A stretch of 37,939 nucleotides of DNA from Gemmatimonadota bacterium. Lineage in GTDB: Bacteria; Gemmatimonadota; Gemmatimonadetes; Gemmatimonadales; Gemmatimonadaceae. Below the pieces are notes generated by a model. It was not told where the DNA came from. It made no database searches and was given only the letters and a program-made list of their open reading frames with translations. The stretch lies in NCBI GenBank assembly GCA_031127085.1, contig JARIEY010000009.1, positions 1 through 37,939 on the forward strand, given 5' to 3'. Positions 24,734-32,253 of this stretch are shown one piece after another. The position numbers and the translations under genes are program-made. Position 1 is the first letter of the stretch, and each line of letters begins with the position of its first letter.

Positions 24734-25923
24734 CGCAACCCCGCCGGATTGATGCCGTAGATCGCCTGCAAGAGCGAGAGCGCTATGCCGCCTACGACTA
24801 CGCCGAAGGCGACGATCATCGCCGGTTCAGCGAGTGCCACCAGGCGCTGGGCGCCGCGTTCGGTGCGTTGCTCAAAGAAGTCGGCGGCGCGCTCGAGGAA
24901 ATCGACGAGCCGGCCGGCCTCTTCGCCGGTGGCAACGAGCGCGACGAAGATGTCGCTGAACAGGCCGTCGGCCTGCAGCGCGCCGTGCATCGTGCTTCCC
25001 GCGACGACGCGTACGCGCACCCCGCGCAGCGCCTCGGCGAGCAGCGGGTCGCTCGCCGCGTCCGCCGCGTCATCAAGCGCGCTCGACAGCGGCGCGCCGC
25101 CGCGCAGCAGAACACCGAGCGTGCGCGCGGCGCTGGCTGCGAGCAGGTCGCGCCGAAACGCCCCCACCAGCGGCAACGCCAGCAGGACGCGCGCCCTGAG
25201 CCGACGCCCCGGCGGCGTGGTGTGCAACCAGAGGGCCATCGCCACGGCGGCGGCCGCCAGCAGCACCAGCGCGATCCACTGCGCGCGCAGGAACGTGGCC
25301 AACGTCAGGAGCGCCGCCGTGCTGCGCGGCAGCGGCAATCCGGTGTCGGCCAGCAGCGTGGCAAAGCGCGGCAGGACGAAGAGCAGCAGCACCAAGACAG
25401 CGGCGCCGCCAGCGATGGCAAGGACGGCGGGATAGATCAGTGCCGACGTCAGCCGCGCGCGCAGCGCGTCGGCGCGCTCGAGCTGCGCGGCAAGCCGGTT
25501 GAATGCGCCGTCCAGATCACCCGCGCGCTCGCCCGCGCGAATGACGCCCACCGCGGCCGTGGAAAAAATGTCCGGATGCGCCGCCAGCGCCGCGGCCACG
25601 TGCTCGCCGCGTTCAATGCGGGCGCGCACGTCGTGAAGCACCGAGCCGAAGGCCGGCGGGGCGGTGCGCGCGGCAATGTCGAGTGCGCGGGCGATTGGGA
25701 GCCCTGCCGCGAGCAACGCGGCAACGGAGCGCACCGTGTCGGAGACGACGGCGCGCGGCAGGTGCGCCGCGCCGCTTGCGTGCGCCTCGCCGGCCGCCAC
25801 GTCCAGCACGGTGAGCCCGCGTGATTCGAGTTCGCGCACCATCGCGGGGGCGTCGGCGGCGGTGCCGCGCCCGCGTGCGCGCCGCCCGTCGGCGGTGATC
25901 GTCCGATACTCGAACGCGGGCAT
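24730..25923 (-). CDS. gspF: Type II secretion inner-membrane protein GspF
   Basis: 397 residues, the usual size. The N-terminal cytoplasmic segment starts FEYRTITADGRRARG. Two T2SSF domains follow, the first near 65-185 (LLAAGLPIARALD) and the second near 265-395 (LGVLLRGGAPLSSALDDAA). Three membrane helices are visible: about 164-190 (AVLAIAGGAAVLVLLLFVLP), 215-232 and 370-388 (MIVAFGVVVGGIALSLLQAI). It forms the membrane platform on which the GspE ATPase acts. It lies 18 bases after the gspG-like stop. Confidence 0.93.
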   Translation of the reverse strand: MPAFEYRTITADGRRARGRGTAADAPAMVRELESRGLTVLDVAAGEAHASGAAHLPRAVVSDTVRSVAALLAAGLPIARALDIAARTAPPAFGSVLHDVRARIERGEHVAAALAAHPDIFSTAAVGVIRAGERAGDLDGAFNRLAAQLERADALRARLTSALIYPAVLAIAGGAAVLVLLLFVLPRFATLLADTGLPLPRSTAALLTLATFLRAQWIALVLLAAAAVAMALWLHTTPPGRRLRARVLLALPLVGAFRRDLLAASAARTLGVLLRGGAPLSSALDDAADAASDPLLAEALRGVRVRVVAGSTMHGALQADGLFSDIFVALVATGEEAGRLVDFLERAADFFEQRTERGAQRLVALAEPAMIVAFGVVVGGIALSLLQAIYGINPAGLR

Positions 25924-25941
25924 CAGGGGGCGCTCAGCGTG

Positions 25942-26379
25942 CTACTTCCAGCCCAGGATGTCGGCGGCTTCGCCTTCGCCGCCGGGCTTCAGATCGCTGC
26001 CGTACGAGAGCAGGTCGTACCCGCTTCCCGATTGCTCACCCGGTGCGCGGTAGACGTACGCGCCACCCCACGGATCGGCCGGTACGCTTTTGCGGAGGTA
26101 CGGCCCGCGCCAGTTCATCGGGCGCGGGTCCGTGCTTGGCGTCTGCCAGAGCGCGGCGAGCCCCTGCTCCGTGCTGGGATACCGGCCATTGTCCAGGCGA
26201 TACGCATCGAGCGCGGCGCCGAGCATCTCCATCTGCGTGCGCGCCGTGGTTTCGCGCGCAGCACCCACGTGGCGAAAAACGTTGGGCGCCACCAAGGTGG
26301 CCAGCACCGCGAGCACGACGATGACGACGATGATCTCGATCAGCGTGAAGGCGCGGCGGGTGGGGCGCGAGGGGGTCAT
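25942..26379 (-). CDS. gspG: Major pseudopilin GspG
   Basis: 145 residues from ATG 26379. The prepilin segment TRRA|FTLIEIIVVIVVLAVLA has Glu5 but Ala, not Gly, at the -1 cleavage position. Domain landmarks of GspG are intact: LDAYRLDNGRYPSTEQGL, WRGPYLRKSVPADPWGGAYVYRAPG, and the calcium-loop region YDLLSYGSDLKPGGEGEAADI. It is polymerised into the pseudopilus shaft after processing by a prepilin peptidase that is not encoded in this window. It is separated from the upstream lipoprotein gene by 75 bases containing a hairpin. Confidence 0.93.
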   Translation of the reverse strand: MTPSRPTRRAFTLIEIIVVIVVLAVLATLVAPNVFRHVGAARETTARTQMEMLGAALDAYRLDNGRYPSTEQGLAALWQTPSTDPRPMNWRGPYLRKSVPADPWGGAYVYRAPGEQSGSGYDLLSYGSDLKPGGEGEAADILGWK

Positions 26380-26404
26380 TGGGTGAAAATCGCTGGCGTC
26401 GACT

Positions 26405-26439
26405 GCCGCGGCTAGGGTGTGCCCACCCATCGCCGCGGC
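26405..26439 (-). other. Intercistronic hairpin between the Ig-lipoprotein and gspG
   Basis: GCCGCGGC (26405-26412) can pair with an identical palindromic copy (26432-26439). Inside, GGGTG (26415-26419) pairs with CACCC (26424-26428) around TGCC. A run of nine G (nine C on the coding strand, 26445-26453) sits between this and the lipoprotein stop. It may be an attenuator or an RNA-processing or stability element that sets different levels of the two products. Confidence 0.4.
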
Positions 26440-26454
26440 CCATCGGGGGGGGGC

Positions 26455-28131
26455 CTACGGGAGCCGCAGCCCCGGATCGGTCTTTCCGCTGCGTGACGCG
26501 CGCGCATCGGGGGCGCGCAGCGTGGCCACGGGGTCGCCGGGGGCGCCGGCGGCGATCGTGTTCCGAGTGGTAACCGTCCCCGTGGCGCCGTCCAGTTCGA
26601 CCACCGTCCAGAGCGTGCCGGGCAGCTGCGGCACCGAGTACGCCCCCATCTGCGTGGCGCCGCGGAAGATGCGCAGCTGCGCGCCCGACAGCATCAACGA
26701 GTTGTCGGTGGCCGAACTCGGCGTGTTGTAGTTGTGCACGTAAAAGCGGTACGTCCCCGTTCCCAACTGACTGATGGTGATGGTCTCTGGACCCGGCGCG
26801 GCGGCGGCATCGCGGTCGAGGCAGGCAAACGGAGCCACGCCACAGTTCCCGGGCTGCAGGAAGTAGACCTGCTGGCGCGTGCTGCCTGTGCCGGGGAGTG
26901 TGAGATAGAGGTCGAGATCGCGCGCCGCTGACACCCACGTCAGAACCGCACGCCACTGATTGGCATTCGCGTTCGCCGACAGCGTCAGGTCCGCGTTGGC
27001 GAGCGTTGCGCCGCCGGAGATCGCCACGGTGCGCGACGTCTGCGTATATCCGGCGCCGCGCATCACCAGCGTGTAGGTGCCGGCGGCTACGGCGGCCAGG
27101 GTGTAGCTGCCGTCTGCGGCCGTGGTCGTCGTCTGCAGAGCGAGTCCGGTGACGGCGTTCATTCCGTCGCGCAACTCCACCGCGATGCCCGTCGTGATGG
27201 CGGCATTGGTGCTCGCGTCGCGCGCGCGGCCGCTCACCCCGCCGCTGGCGGTGCTGGTGCGCACCAGCGGCACCGACTCCACCGCAAGCGGCGCCGACAG
27301 CGGCGTCGGCGCGACGAGCGTCGACACGTACCCTGTGGCGCTGACCGCGAACTGCACGTTGGTGCCGGCGGCGAGCCCGCTCAGCGTCCAGTTGCCGGTG
27401 GCGTCCGTAGTCGTGGTCGCCAGCACGGTGGCGTTGGCGTCCTGTGCGGTGACGCGCGCGCCAGCGATACCCGGCGCGCCGGCGGCCTCCACGACGCGGC
27501 CAGAGGCGGCAAAGGTGATGGCGCTATTGGGCGTTACGATGATCGTCGCGCTCCCGCTCTTTCCCTCCGACGTCGCCGTCACCGTGGTCGTGCCGGCATT
27601 CCCTGCGGTGACGAGTCCCGTGCCGCTCACCGTGGCCACCGTGGTATTTGCGGACGTCCACGTGACCGTGCGCCCCGTGAGGGCGGTGCCAGACGCGTCT
27701 TTCGGCGACGCCGTCAACTGGGCGGCCGATCCGAACGCGACACTCACTGTCGCGGGCGCGACGGTCACCGAGGCTACGGGAAGTGCGACCACGGTGATGG
27801 TTGCCGTCCCCGACTTGCCGTCGACGGTGGCGGTGATCGCGGCCGTGCCGGCGCCGACGCCGCGCACCAGCCCGGTCGCGTCGACGGTGGCGACCGTCGC
27901 GGCCGCCGTGCTCCACGTCGCCGTCTTGCCGGCGACCAGTGTGCCGGTGCTCGTTTTGGGCGCGGCGGCAAGCTGCTGGGAGGCGCCGACATTCACGGTC
28001 GCCGTGGCCGGGGTGACATCCACGATCGCGACCGTGCTTGTCGGTGACGTCGACCCGCCGTCACCGCCCCCGCACCCCTTCAGCGTGACCAGAGAGGTCA
28101 GCGCACACAACGCTATGATGCGAGAACGCAC
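26455..28131 (-). CDS. Ig-like / carboxypeptidase-regulatory lipoprotein heading the secretion operon
   Basis: 558 residues from GTG 28131. A short signal (SRIIALCALTSLVTLKG) leads to lipid-attachment Cys20, then GGGDGG. Two BIG_2-type Ig domains follow (about 30-115 and 118-200, each with an ATVxxTGLV core). Then come two carboxypeptidase-regulatory-like beta domains (about 205-290 with GNWTLSGLAAGT and 295-375 with GSYTLAAVAAGTY). The C-terminal beta domain contains LTWVSAARDLDLYL, PETITISQLGTGTYRFYVHNYN, similar to the YfaP/DUF2135-like secreted domain. An ATG at 28200 would lengthen it, but it overlaps a TATGTTTG element and would give a poor signal peptide. It is co-directional with the gsp genes, so a surface protein, a cargo or an accessory of the T2SS are possible. 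None is proven. Confidence 0.85.
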   Translation of the reverse strand: MRSRIIALCALTSLVTLKGCGGGDGGSTSPTSTVAIVDVTPATATVNVGASQQLAAAPKTSTGTLVAGKTATWSTAAATVATVDATGLVRGVGAGTAAITATVDGKSGTATITVVALPVASVTVAPATVSVAFGSAAQLTASPKDASGTALTGRTVTWTSANTTVATVSGTGLVTAGNAGTTTVTATSEGKSGSATIIVTPNSAITFAASGRVVEAAGAPGIAGARVTAQDANATVLATTTTDATGNWTLSGLAAGTNVQFAVSATGYVSTLVAPTPLSAPLAVESVPLVRTSTASGGVSGRARDASTNAAITTGIAVELRDGMNAVTGLALQTTTTAADGSYTLAAVAAGTYTLVMRGAGYTQTSRTVAISGGATLANADLTLSANANANQWRAVLTWVSAARDLDLYLTLPGTGSTRQQVYFLQPGNCGVAPFACLDRDAAAAPGPETITISQLGTGTYRFYVHNYNTPSSATDNSLMLSGAQLRIFRGATQMGAYSVPQLPGTLWTVVELDGATGTVTTRNTIAAGAPGDPVATLRAPDARASRSGKTDPGLRLP

Positions 28132-28193
28132 ACGAAGTCCCGGAATGACGTCGCCGGCTGCGCCGGATGCCGTACAGCGGTCCAGATTGGCCA

Positions 28194-28201
28194 CAAACAT
28201 A
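28194..28201 (-). promoter_or_regulatory. Candidate -10 (-7) element TATGTTTG of the secretion operon
   Basis: Exact TAnnTTTG match on the minus strand, 62 bases before the GTG at 28131 and overlapping the alternative ATG at 28200. It is the best promoter candidate for the whole 28131-17369 operon. The 28201-28339 divergent region also holds the promoter of the plus-strand gene. Confidence 0.4.
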
Positions 28202-28282
28202 CGGCTCCCGTCTCACGGCGGCGAGCGATCCGGAGCGGCCCTCCGTACGCCGCCTCGTCGCCGCGCCGCGGGCACCGCCTGG

Positions 28283-28311
28283 TCGACGGTGCCGACGACG
28301 GCGCGTAGAAT
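28283..28311 (+). promoter_or_regulatory. Candidate sigma-70 type promoter of the 811-residue secreted protein gene
   Basis: TCGACG (28283-28288), a 17-base spacer and TAGAAT (28306-28311). These match TTGACA and TATAAT at 4/6 and 5/6. GGAG lies 6 bases before the ATG at 28340. Confidence 0.45.
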
Positions 28312-28339
28312 GCACGGCATCTTCTGCTCGGAGTTTTCC

Positions 28340-30775
28340 ATGTGCCGTCGCGTCATTGCGGCTCGCACGCGCCGCTCGCTGGCCTGGTGCGCGATCGTTG
28401 CGGTGTGGCAGCTGCTCGCCGCCACGACGGCGCACGGACAGGTGACACTCTCGGCGGGCGCCCTCGCCCTCTCAGTCAATGCGCAGGGCGAGATCACCGC
28501 GTTGCGCAGCTCCGTGACGGGCAAGGATTACCGTTACGCCGGCATGCCGTCGCCCTTGATCACCGTGGTCCACGCGGGGGCGCGGCTGGCGCCCACCGCG
28601 ATGCAGCTCAGCACGGCGGGCGGCGTCAAGACGCTGGCGCTCCGCTATGCAGGTGGCGTGCGCGTCGGCGTGCGGGTGCGCGAGACTGCCGCATATCTCG
28701 CGCTCGAGATCGTGCGCGCCGAACCGTCCGCGAAGGTTGAGGCGGTGATCTGGGGGCCGTACGCCACCACCATCGGCCACACGGTGGGCGAAGTCGTGGG
28801 GGTCGTCCAAGACGGGGACGTCGCCCTTGGACTCCAAGTGCTCAACGCCAAGACGCTCGGCGGCGACCTGCCGAACCGCGAAGGGAGCACCTGGGCACGT
28901 GGCATCGCCGCACGGCAGCAGGCGTGGGGGAGCTTTCTGAACGCCTACGCCATCAACCGCGCGCGCGCGCGTACCGTGGACGGATGGGGCGGGGATTTCC
29001 CGAACATGCCAGTGTCGCCGATCGCTGGCGAGACGGTCGTCGGCAGCGCCATTGCGCTCTTCTTGACGCCGGCGGCTCAGGCGCTCGACGCGATGGAGCG
29101 CATCGAGGTCGCCGAGGGGCTGCCGCATCCGACGATCGACGGCGTCTGGTTCCGCAAGTCGCCACTGTTCGAACGCTCCTACATGATTTCCGATTTCGGT
29201 GAAGCCGAAGTGGACCAGATGATCGGTTACGCCACGCGATCGGGATTGTACTCGCTCTACCACGAGGGGCCGTTCAAGAACTGGGGACACTTTGTGCTCG
29301 ACAGCGCGCGCTGGCCGTCCGGGCGGCCCGGCCTCAAGGCGGCCGTGGCGAAGGCCCGCGCGGCGGGGCTGCACTTTGGTGTGCACACGCTCACCAACTT
29401 CATCAACACCAACGACCCGTACGTCACGCCCGTCCCCGACGAGCGGTTGGCGGTCACCGGCATCTCAGCCCTCGTGTCGGCGGTCGATACGCGGCAGACG
29501 GAGATCGAAGTGCGATCCCCCGAGTACTTCGCCAACGACAAGCACGACAACCTGCACACTGTGCGGATCGGCGCGGAGCTGATTCAGTATCGCGCGGTTA
29601 CGGCGACGGCGCCGTACCGATTGCTCGATTGTCAGCGCGGCGCATTCGGCACCACGCCCGCCGCACACGCGGCCAGCGCGACGGTGGGGAAGCTGCTCGA
29701 TCATCCGTACAAGGTCTTCTTTCCGAACTTCGCGATGCAGCGTGAGGTGGCGCGCAACCTCGCGGATTTCCTGAACGAGACCGGCGTGGACCACATCGAC
29801 TTCGATGGGCACGAGGGGGCGCTGGCGTCGGGGCAGGGCGACTACGCGTTGGCCGTCTTTGCCAGCGATGTCCTCTCGCAGGTGCGCCACGACCTCATCA
29901 ACGGAACGAGCATCAGCAAGACGTTCTATTGGCACATTGGCTCGTACTACAACTGGGGGGAGCCCTGGTACGGCGGCTTCGCCGAGTCGATGCAGCAGTA
30001 TCGCATCGACAATCAGGCGCTCTTCGCGCGCAACTTCATGCCGCATATGCTCGGGTGGTACCTGCTCACCGAGACGACGACGCGCGCCGAGATGGAGTGG
30101 ATGCTGGCGCGCGCGGCGGGGTACGGTGCCGGCTTTGCGATGGTTGCCCGCCCCAAGGCGTTGCGCGGCAACCCGCTCACGCCGCAGCTGCTCGACGCGA
30201 TTCGCGAGTGGGAGTCCGCGCGCACGAGTCGCGCGTTCGACAGTGCGCAGGTGGCGCGGCTCAAGGACCCCGCCCGCGAGTTTCACCTGGAGCGGGTCGC
30301 CGACGGCGCGTGGCGGCTGTACGAAATGGCGATGTCGCCCGCGTTTACGCGAACGCGGGTCGAGCGCCAGCCGGGTGAGCCCACGCACACCGAGTGGCGC
30401 TTTGACCAACCCTGGGACGAACAGCGGCTGCAGTTCCGCCTGCGTGTCTCCGGTGCGGCTGGCGTCCCCGAGACGGGCAGCGCTGCCAGCGTGGTGCGGG
30501 CTCTTCGCCTCACCGTCGACCGCTACGCGGCGCTGGAGCTCCCCGGTGAGCTCCGGCAGGGAGAAAGCCTAGTGGTGGATGGCACCGACGTCGTGCGAGT
30601 CTACGATGCGACCGGCAAACCGAAGGGACGCTTTACGCTGCGCGCGCTCCCCCCGATGCTGTCGCCCGGTGCGCATTCCTACCAGATGGAATCGGACTTT
30701 GCCGGCGATGGTCTGGCCATCGAGGTACAGTTTCGGGGGATGGGGGCCGCCGAGCCCGTGCGCGCGAGACGCTGA
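28340..30775 (+). CDS. Large secreted protein, probable TIM-barrel glycoside hydrolase-like
   Basis: 811 residues. The Sec signal ends TTAHGQ (about residue 34). An N-terminal beta-sandwich-like region (about 35-260) precedes a probable (beta/alpha)8 barrel (about 270-640). The barrel contains WPSGRPGLKAAVAKARAAGL and FGVHTLTNF, a layout like clan-D/GH31-type glycosidases in which a distal helix follows WPxG. Later come HIDFDGHEG (about 485-493), whose acidic residues are the best active-site candidates, and TFYWHIGSYYNWG. The C-terminal part (about 690-800) is beta-rich. I do not recognise the exact family, and glycosidase function is inference from fold-like motifs and the GH95/GH97 neighbours. 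The open frame extends back to 27122, but that section is the complement of the lipoprotein gene. ATG 28340 has GGAG upstream. Confidence 0.82.
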   Translation: MCRRVIAARTRRSLAWCAIVAVWQLLAATTAHGQVTLSAGALALSVNAQGEITALRSSVTGKDYRYAGMPSPLITVVHAGARLAPTAMQLSTAGGVKTLALRYAGGVRVGVRVRETAAYLALEIVRAEPSAKVEAVIWGPYATTIGHTVGEVVGVVQDGDVALGLQVLNAKTLGGDLPNREGSTWARGIAARQQAWGSFLNAYAINRARARTVDGWGGDFPNMPVSPIAGETVVGSAIALFLTPAAQALDAMERIEVAEGLPHPTIDGVWFRKSPLFERSYMISDFGEAEVDQMIGYATRSGLYSLYHEGPFKNWGHFVLDSARWPSGRPGLKAAVAKARAAGLHFGVHTLTNFINTNDPYVTPVPDERLAVTGISALVSAVDTRQTEIEVRSPEYFANDKHDNLHTVRIGAELIQYRAVTATAPYRLLDCQRGAFGTTPAAHAASATVGKLLDHPYKVFFPNFAMQREVARNLADFLNETGVDHIDFDGHEGALASGQGDYALAVFASDVLSQVRHDLINGTSISKTFYWHIGSYYNWGEPWYGGFAESMQQYRIDNQALFARNFMPHMLGWYLLTETTTRAEMEWMLARAAGYGAGFAMVARPKALRGNPLTPQLLDAIREWESARTSRAFDSAQVARLKDPAREFHLERVADGAWRLYEMAMSPAFTRTRVERQPGEPTHTEWRFDQPWDEQRLQFRLRVSGAAGVPETGSAASVVRALRLTVDRYAALELPGELRQGESLVVDGTDVVRVYDATGKPKGRFTLRALPPMLSPGAHSYQMESDFAGDGLAIEVQFRGMGAAEPVRARR

Positions 30776-30782
30776 GTCGCGC

Positions 30783-30801
30783 TGCGGGCTGGCCCCCCGC
30801 A
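30783..30801 (+). terminator. Weak hairpin after the 811-residue protein gene
   Basis: TGCGGG (30783-30788) pairs with CCCGCA (30796-30801), with an alternative 7-bp pairing of CCCCGCA to TGCGGGG (30812-30818). No T tract. Possible terminator in very GC-rich sequence. Confidence 0.25.
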
Positions 30802-30856
30802 CGGGGCCGATGCGGGGAGCTGGGGGGCGGAGGTTCACCGCGCCGCCGCCGTTCTC

Positions 30857-30864
30857 TAAATTAC
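30857..30864 (+). promoter_or_regulatory. Possible -10 element TAAATTAC of the phosphofructokinase gene
   Basis: The only AT-rich patch in the intergenic region, with a TAnnTT core, 56 bases before the ATG at 30921. Confidence 0.3.
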
Positions 30865-30920
30865 GGGGACGCCGCGGGCATCGTCGCTTCGGCGTACCCT
30901 GAACTCGCAAGGAACACCCC

Positions 30921-32126
30921 ATGTCCAGCATCAATAGCGGCAAGAAGCGCATAGCGATCCTCACCGGCGGCGGCGACGTCCCGGGCCTCAACCCGGCCAT
31001 CCGGGCCGTCACCATTCGTGCGCTGCGCGAAGGGTGGGATGTCATTGGCCTGCGCCGTGGGTGGGCGGGTGTGATGGAAATCGTGCGCGACCATCTCTAC
31101 GACAACAGCAACAACTTCCAGTTCCTGTCGGAAGAGATCGTGAACCGCGCCGGCCGCACCGGCGGCACCTTCCTGCACACCTCGCGCACGCGCCCGAGCA
31201 GCGTGAAGGCCGACGACGTGCCGCAGCACCTGAAGGACAAGTACACGGCCCCGGTGAACGACCTCACCCCCGAGGTGCTCAAGAACCTCGACTGGCTGGG
31301 TGTCGACTACCTGATCCCGATCGGCGGGGACGACACGCTGAGCTACGGCATGCGGATGCATCAGGAGGGCGTGAAGGTCATCGCCATCCCGAAGACGATG
31401 GACAACGACGTGCCCGGCACGGACTACTGCATTGGCTTCAGCACCTGTGTGACGCGCACCATCGAGATGGCGCATCGGCTGCGCACCTCGGCGGGCTCGC
31501 ACGAGCGCCTGCTGGTGATGGAAGTCTTTGGGCGCTACGCGGGCTTTACGGCGATGCTGCCGACGATGGCCGGCGCGGCGACCCGCTGCGTGATTCCCGA
31601 GCACAAGTTCGACGTTGACGTGCTCACCGAGATGCTGATGTACGATCGCAACCGCAACCCGTCGAGGTACGCGGTGGCGCTCGTGTCGGAGGGCGCGGTG
31701 CCCCAGGGCGGCCAGATGGTCTGGCAGAGCGATGTGCAGGACGCGTTTGGCCACGCCAAGCTCGGCGGCATCGGCGACATCGTCTCCAACGAAGTGCAGA
31801 AGCGCACCGCGCAGTTCAATGGCGGCAAGGAAGTTCACATCATCAACCAGAAGCTCGGTTATTTGGTGCGCGGCGGCGATCCGGACGCCATGGATTCGAT
31901 CGTCCCGATGGCCTATGGCAACCTCGCGCTCGACCTCCTGCTGCAGGGCGTGCACGGCCGGCTCGTGGTGGTCAAGAACGGCTGCTACGGCAACATTCCG
32001 CTGGACGTGGTGACGAGCACCAAGAAGGTCGTGGACGTGGAGCGCTTCTACAACGTCGAGCGCTACCGGCCGTACTTCCACAGCTTCGAAATGGCGCCGC
32101 TCTTCATCATGACGAGCGAGGGGTAG
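30921..32126 (+). CDS. pfp: 6-phosphofructokinase, predicted pyrophosphate-dependent
   Basis: 401 residues. It phosphorylates fructose 6-phosphate to the 1,6-bisphosphate. The substrate loop GGGDVPGLN is near residues 16-24. The phosphoryl-donor region reads GGDDT (135-139) and the catalytic loop PKTMDND (157-163), with Asp161 as base. ATP enzymes have Gly at the second Asp position of GGDD and at the Lys of PKT. Asp138 and Lys158 here are the pair that marks PPi-dependent enzymes, which act reversibly in glycolysis and gluconeogenesis. MEVFGRYAGF supplies the substrate-binding motif. A GGAA sequence lies 6 bases before the ATG. The gene is followed by a perfect 11-bp hairpin. Confidence 0.93.
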   Translation: MSSINSGKKRIAILTGGGDVPGLNPAIRAVTIRALREGWDVIGLRRGWAGVMEIVRDHLYDNSNNFQFLSEEIVNRAGRTGGTFLHTSRTRPSSVKADDVPQHLKDKYTAPVNDLTPEVLKNLDWLGVDYLIPIGGDDTLSYGMRMHQEGVKVIAIPKTMDNDVPGTDYCIGFSTCVTRTIEMAHRLRTSAGSHERLLVMEVFGRYAGFTAMLPTMAGAATRCVIPEHKFDVDVLTEMLMYDRNRNPSRYAVALVSEGAVPQGGQMVWQSDVQDAFGHAKLGGIGDIVSNEVQKRTAQFNGGKEVHIINQKLGYLVRGGDPDAMDSIVPMAYGNLALDLLLQGVHGRLVVVKNGCYGNIPLDVVTSTKKVVDVERFYNVERYRPYFHSFEMAPLFIMTSEG

Positions 32127-32134
32127 TCACACCG

Positions 32135-32162
32135 GCGGCGGCGCCACCTAGCGCCGCCGCCC
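32135..32162 (+). terminator. Perfect 11-bp hairpin after the phosphofructokinase gene
   Basis: 32135-32145 pairs with 32152-32162 around a CACCTA loop, 8 bases past the stop. It is all G/C without a T tract. Confidence 0.5.
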
Positions 32163-32253
32163 TCTCGCCGCAGGTCGCGGTCTTGGCGGGCCGATGGCAT
32201 CACCCGCCGGGGATGGCTCGCCGCGTGTCGTTGTGCGATTATCCAACGCCCCC

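Noticed and set aside
17369-26379. Interpreting the gsp genes as a type IV pilus operon
   Set aside because: The HhH-containing GspK, the four minor pseudopilins, a GspG with its calcium-loop region and the L-M-C set favour a T2SS. No PilT or PilA-type genes are present.
26445-26453. Poly-C tract as a phase-variation switch of the lipoprotein
   Set aside because: The tract lies after the stop codon, so slippage would not change the reading frame. Kept only as a minor note.
27122-28339. N-terminal extension of the 811-residue secreted protein
   Set aside because: The region is the complement of the Ig-lipoprotein gene. A promoter, GGAG, an ATG and a signal peptide are present at 28283-28340.
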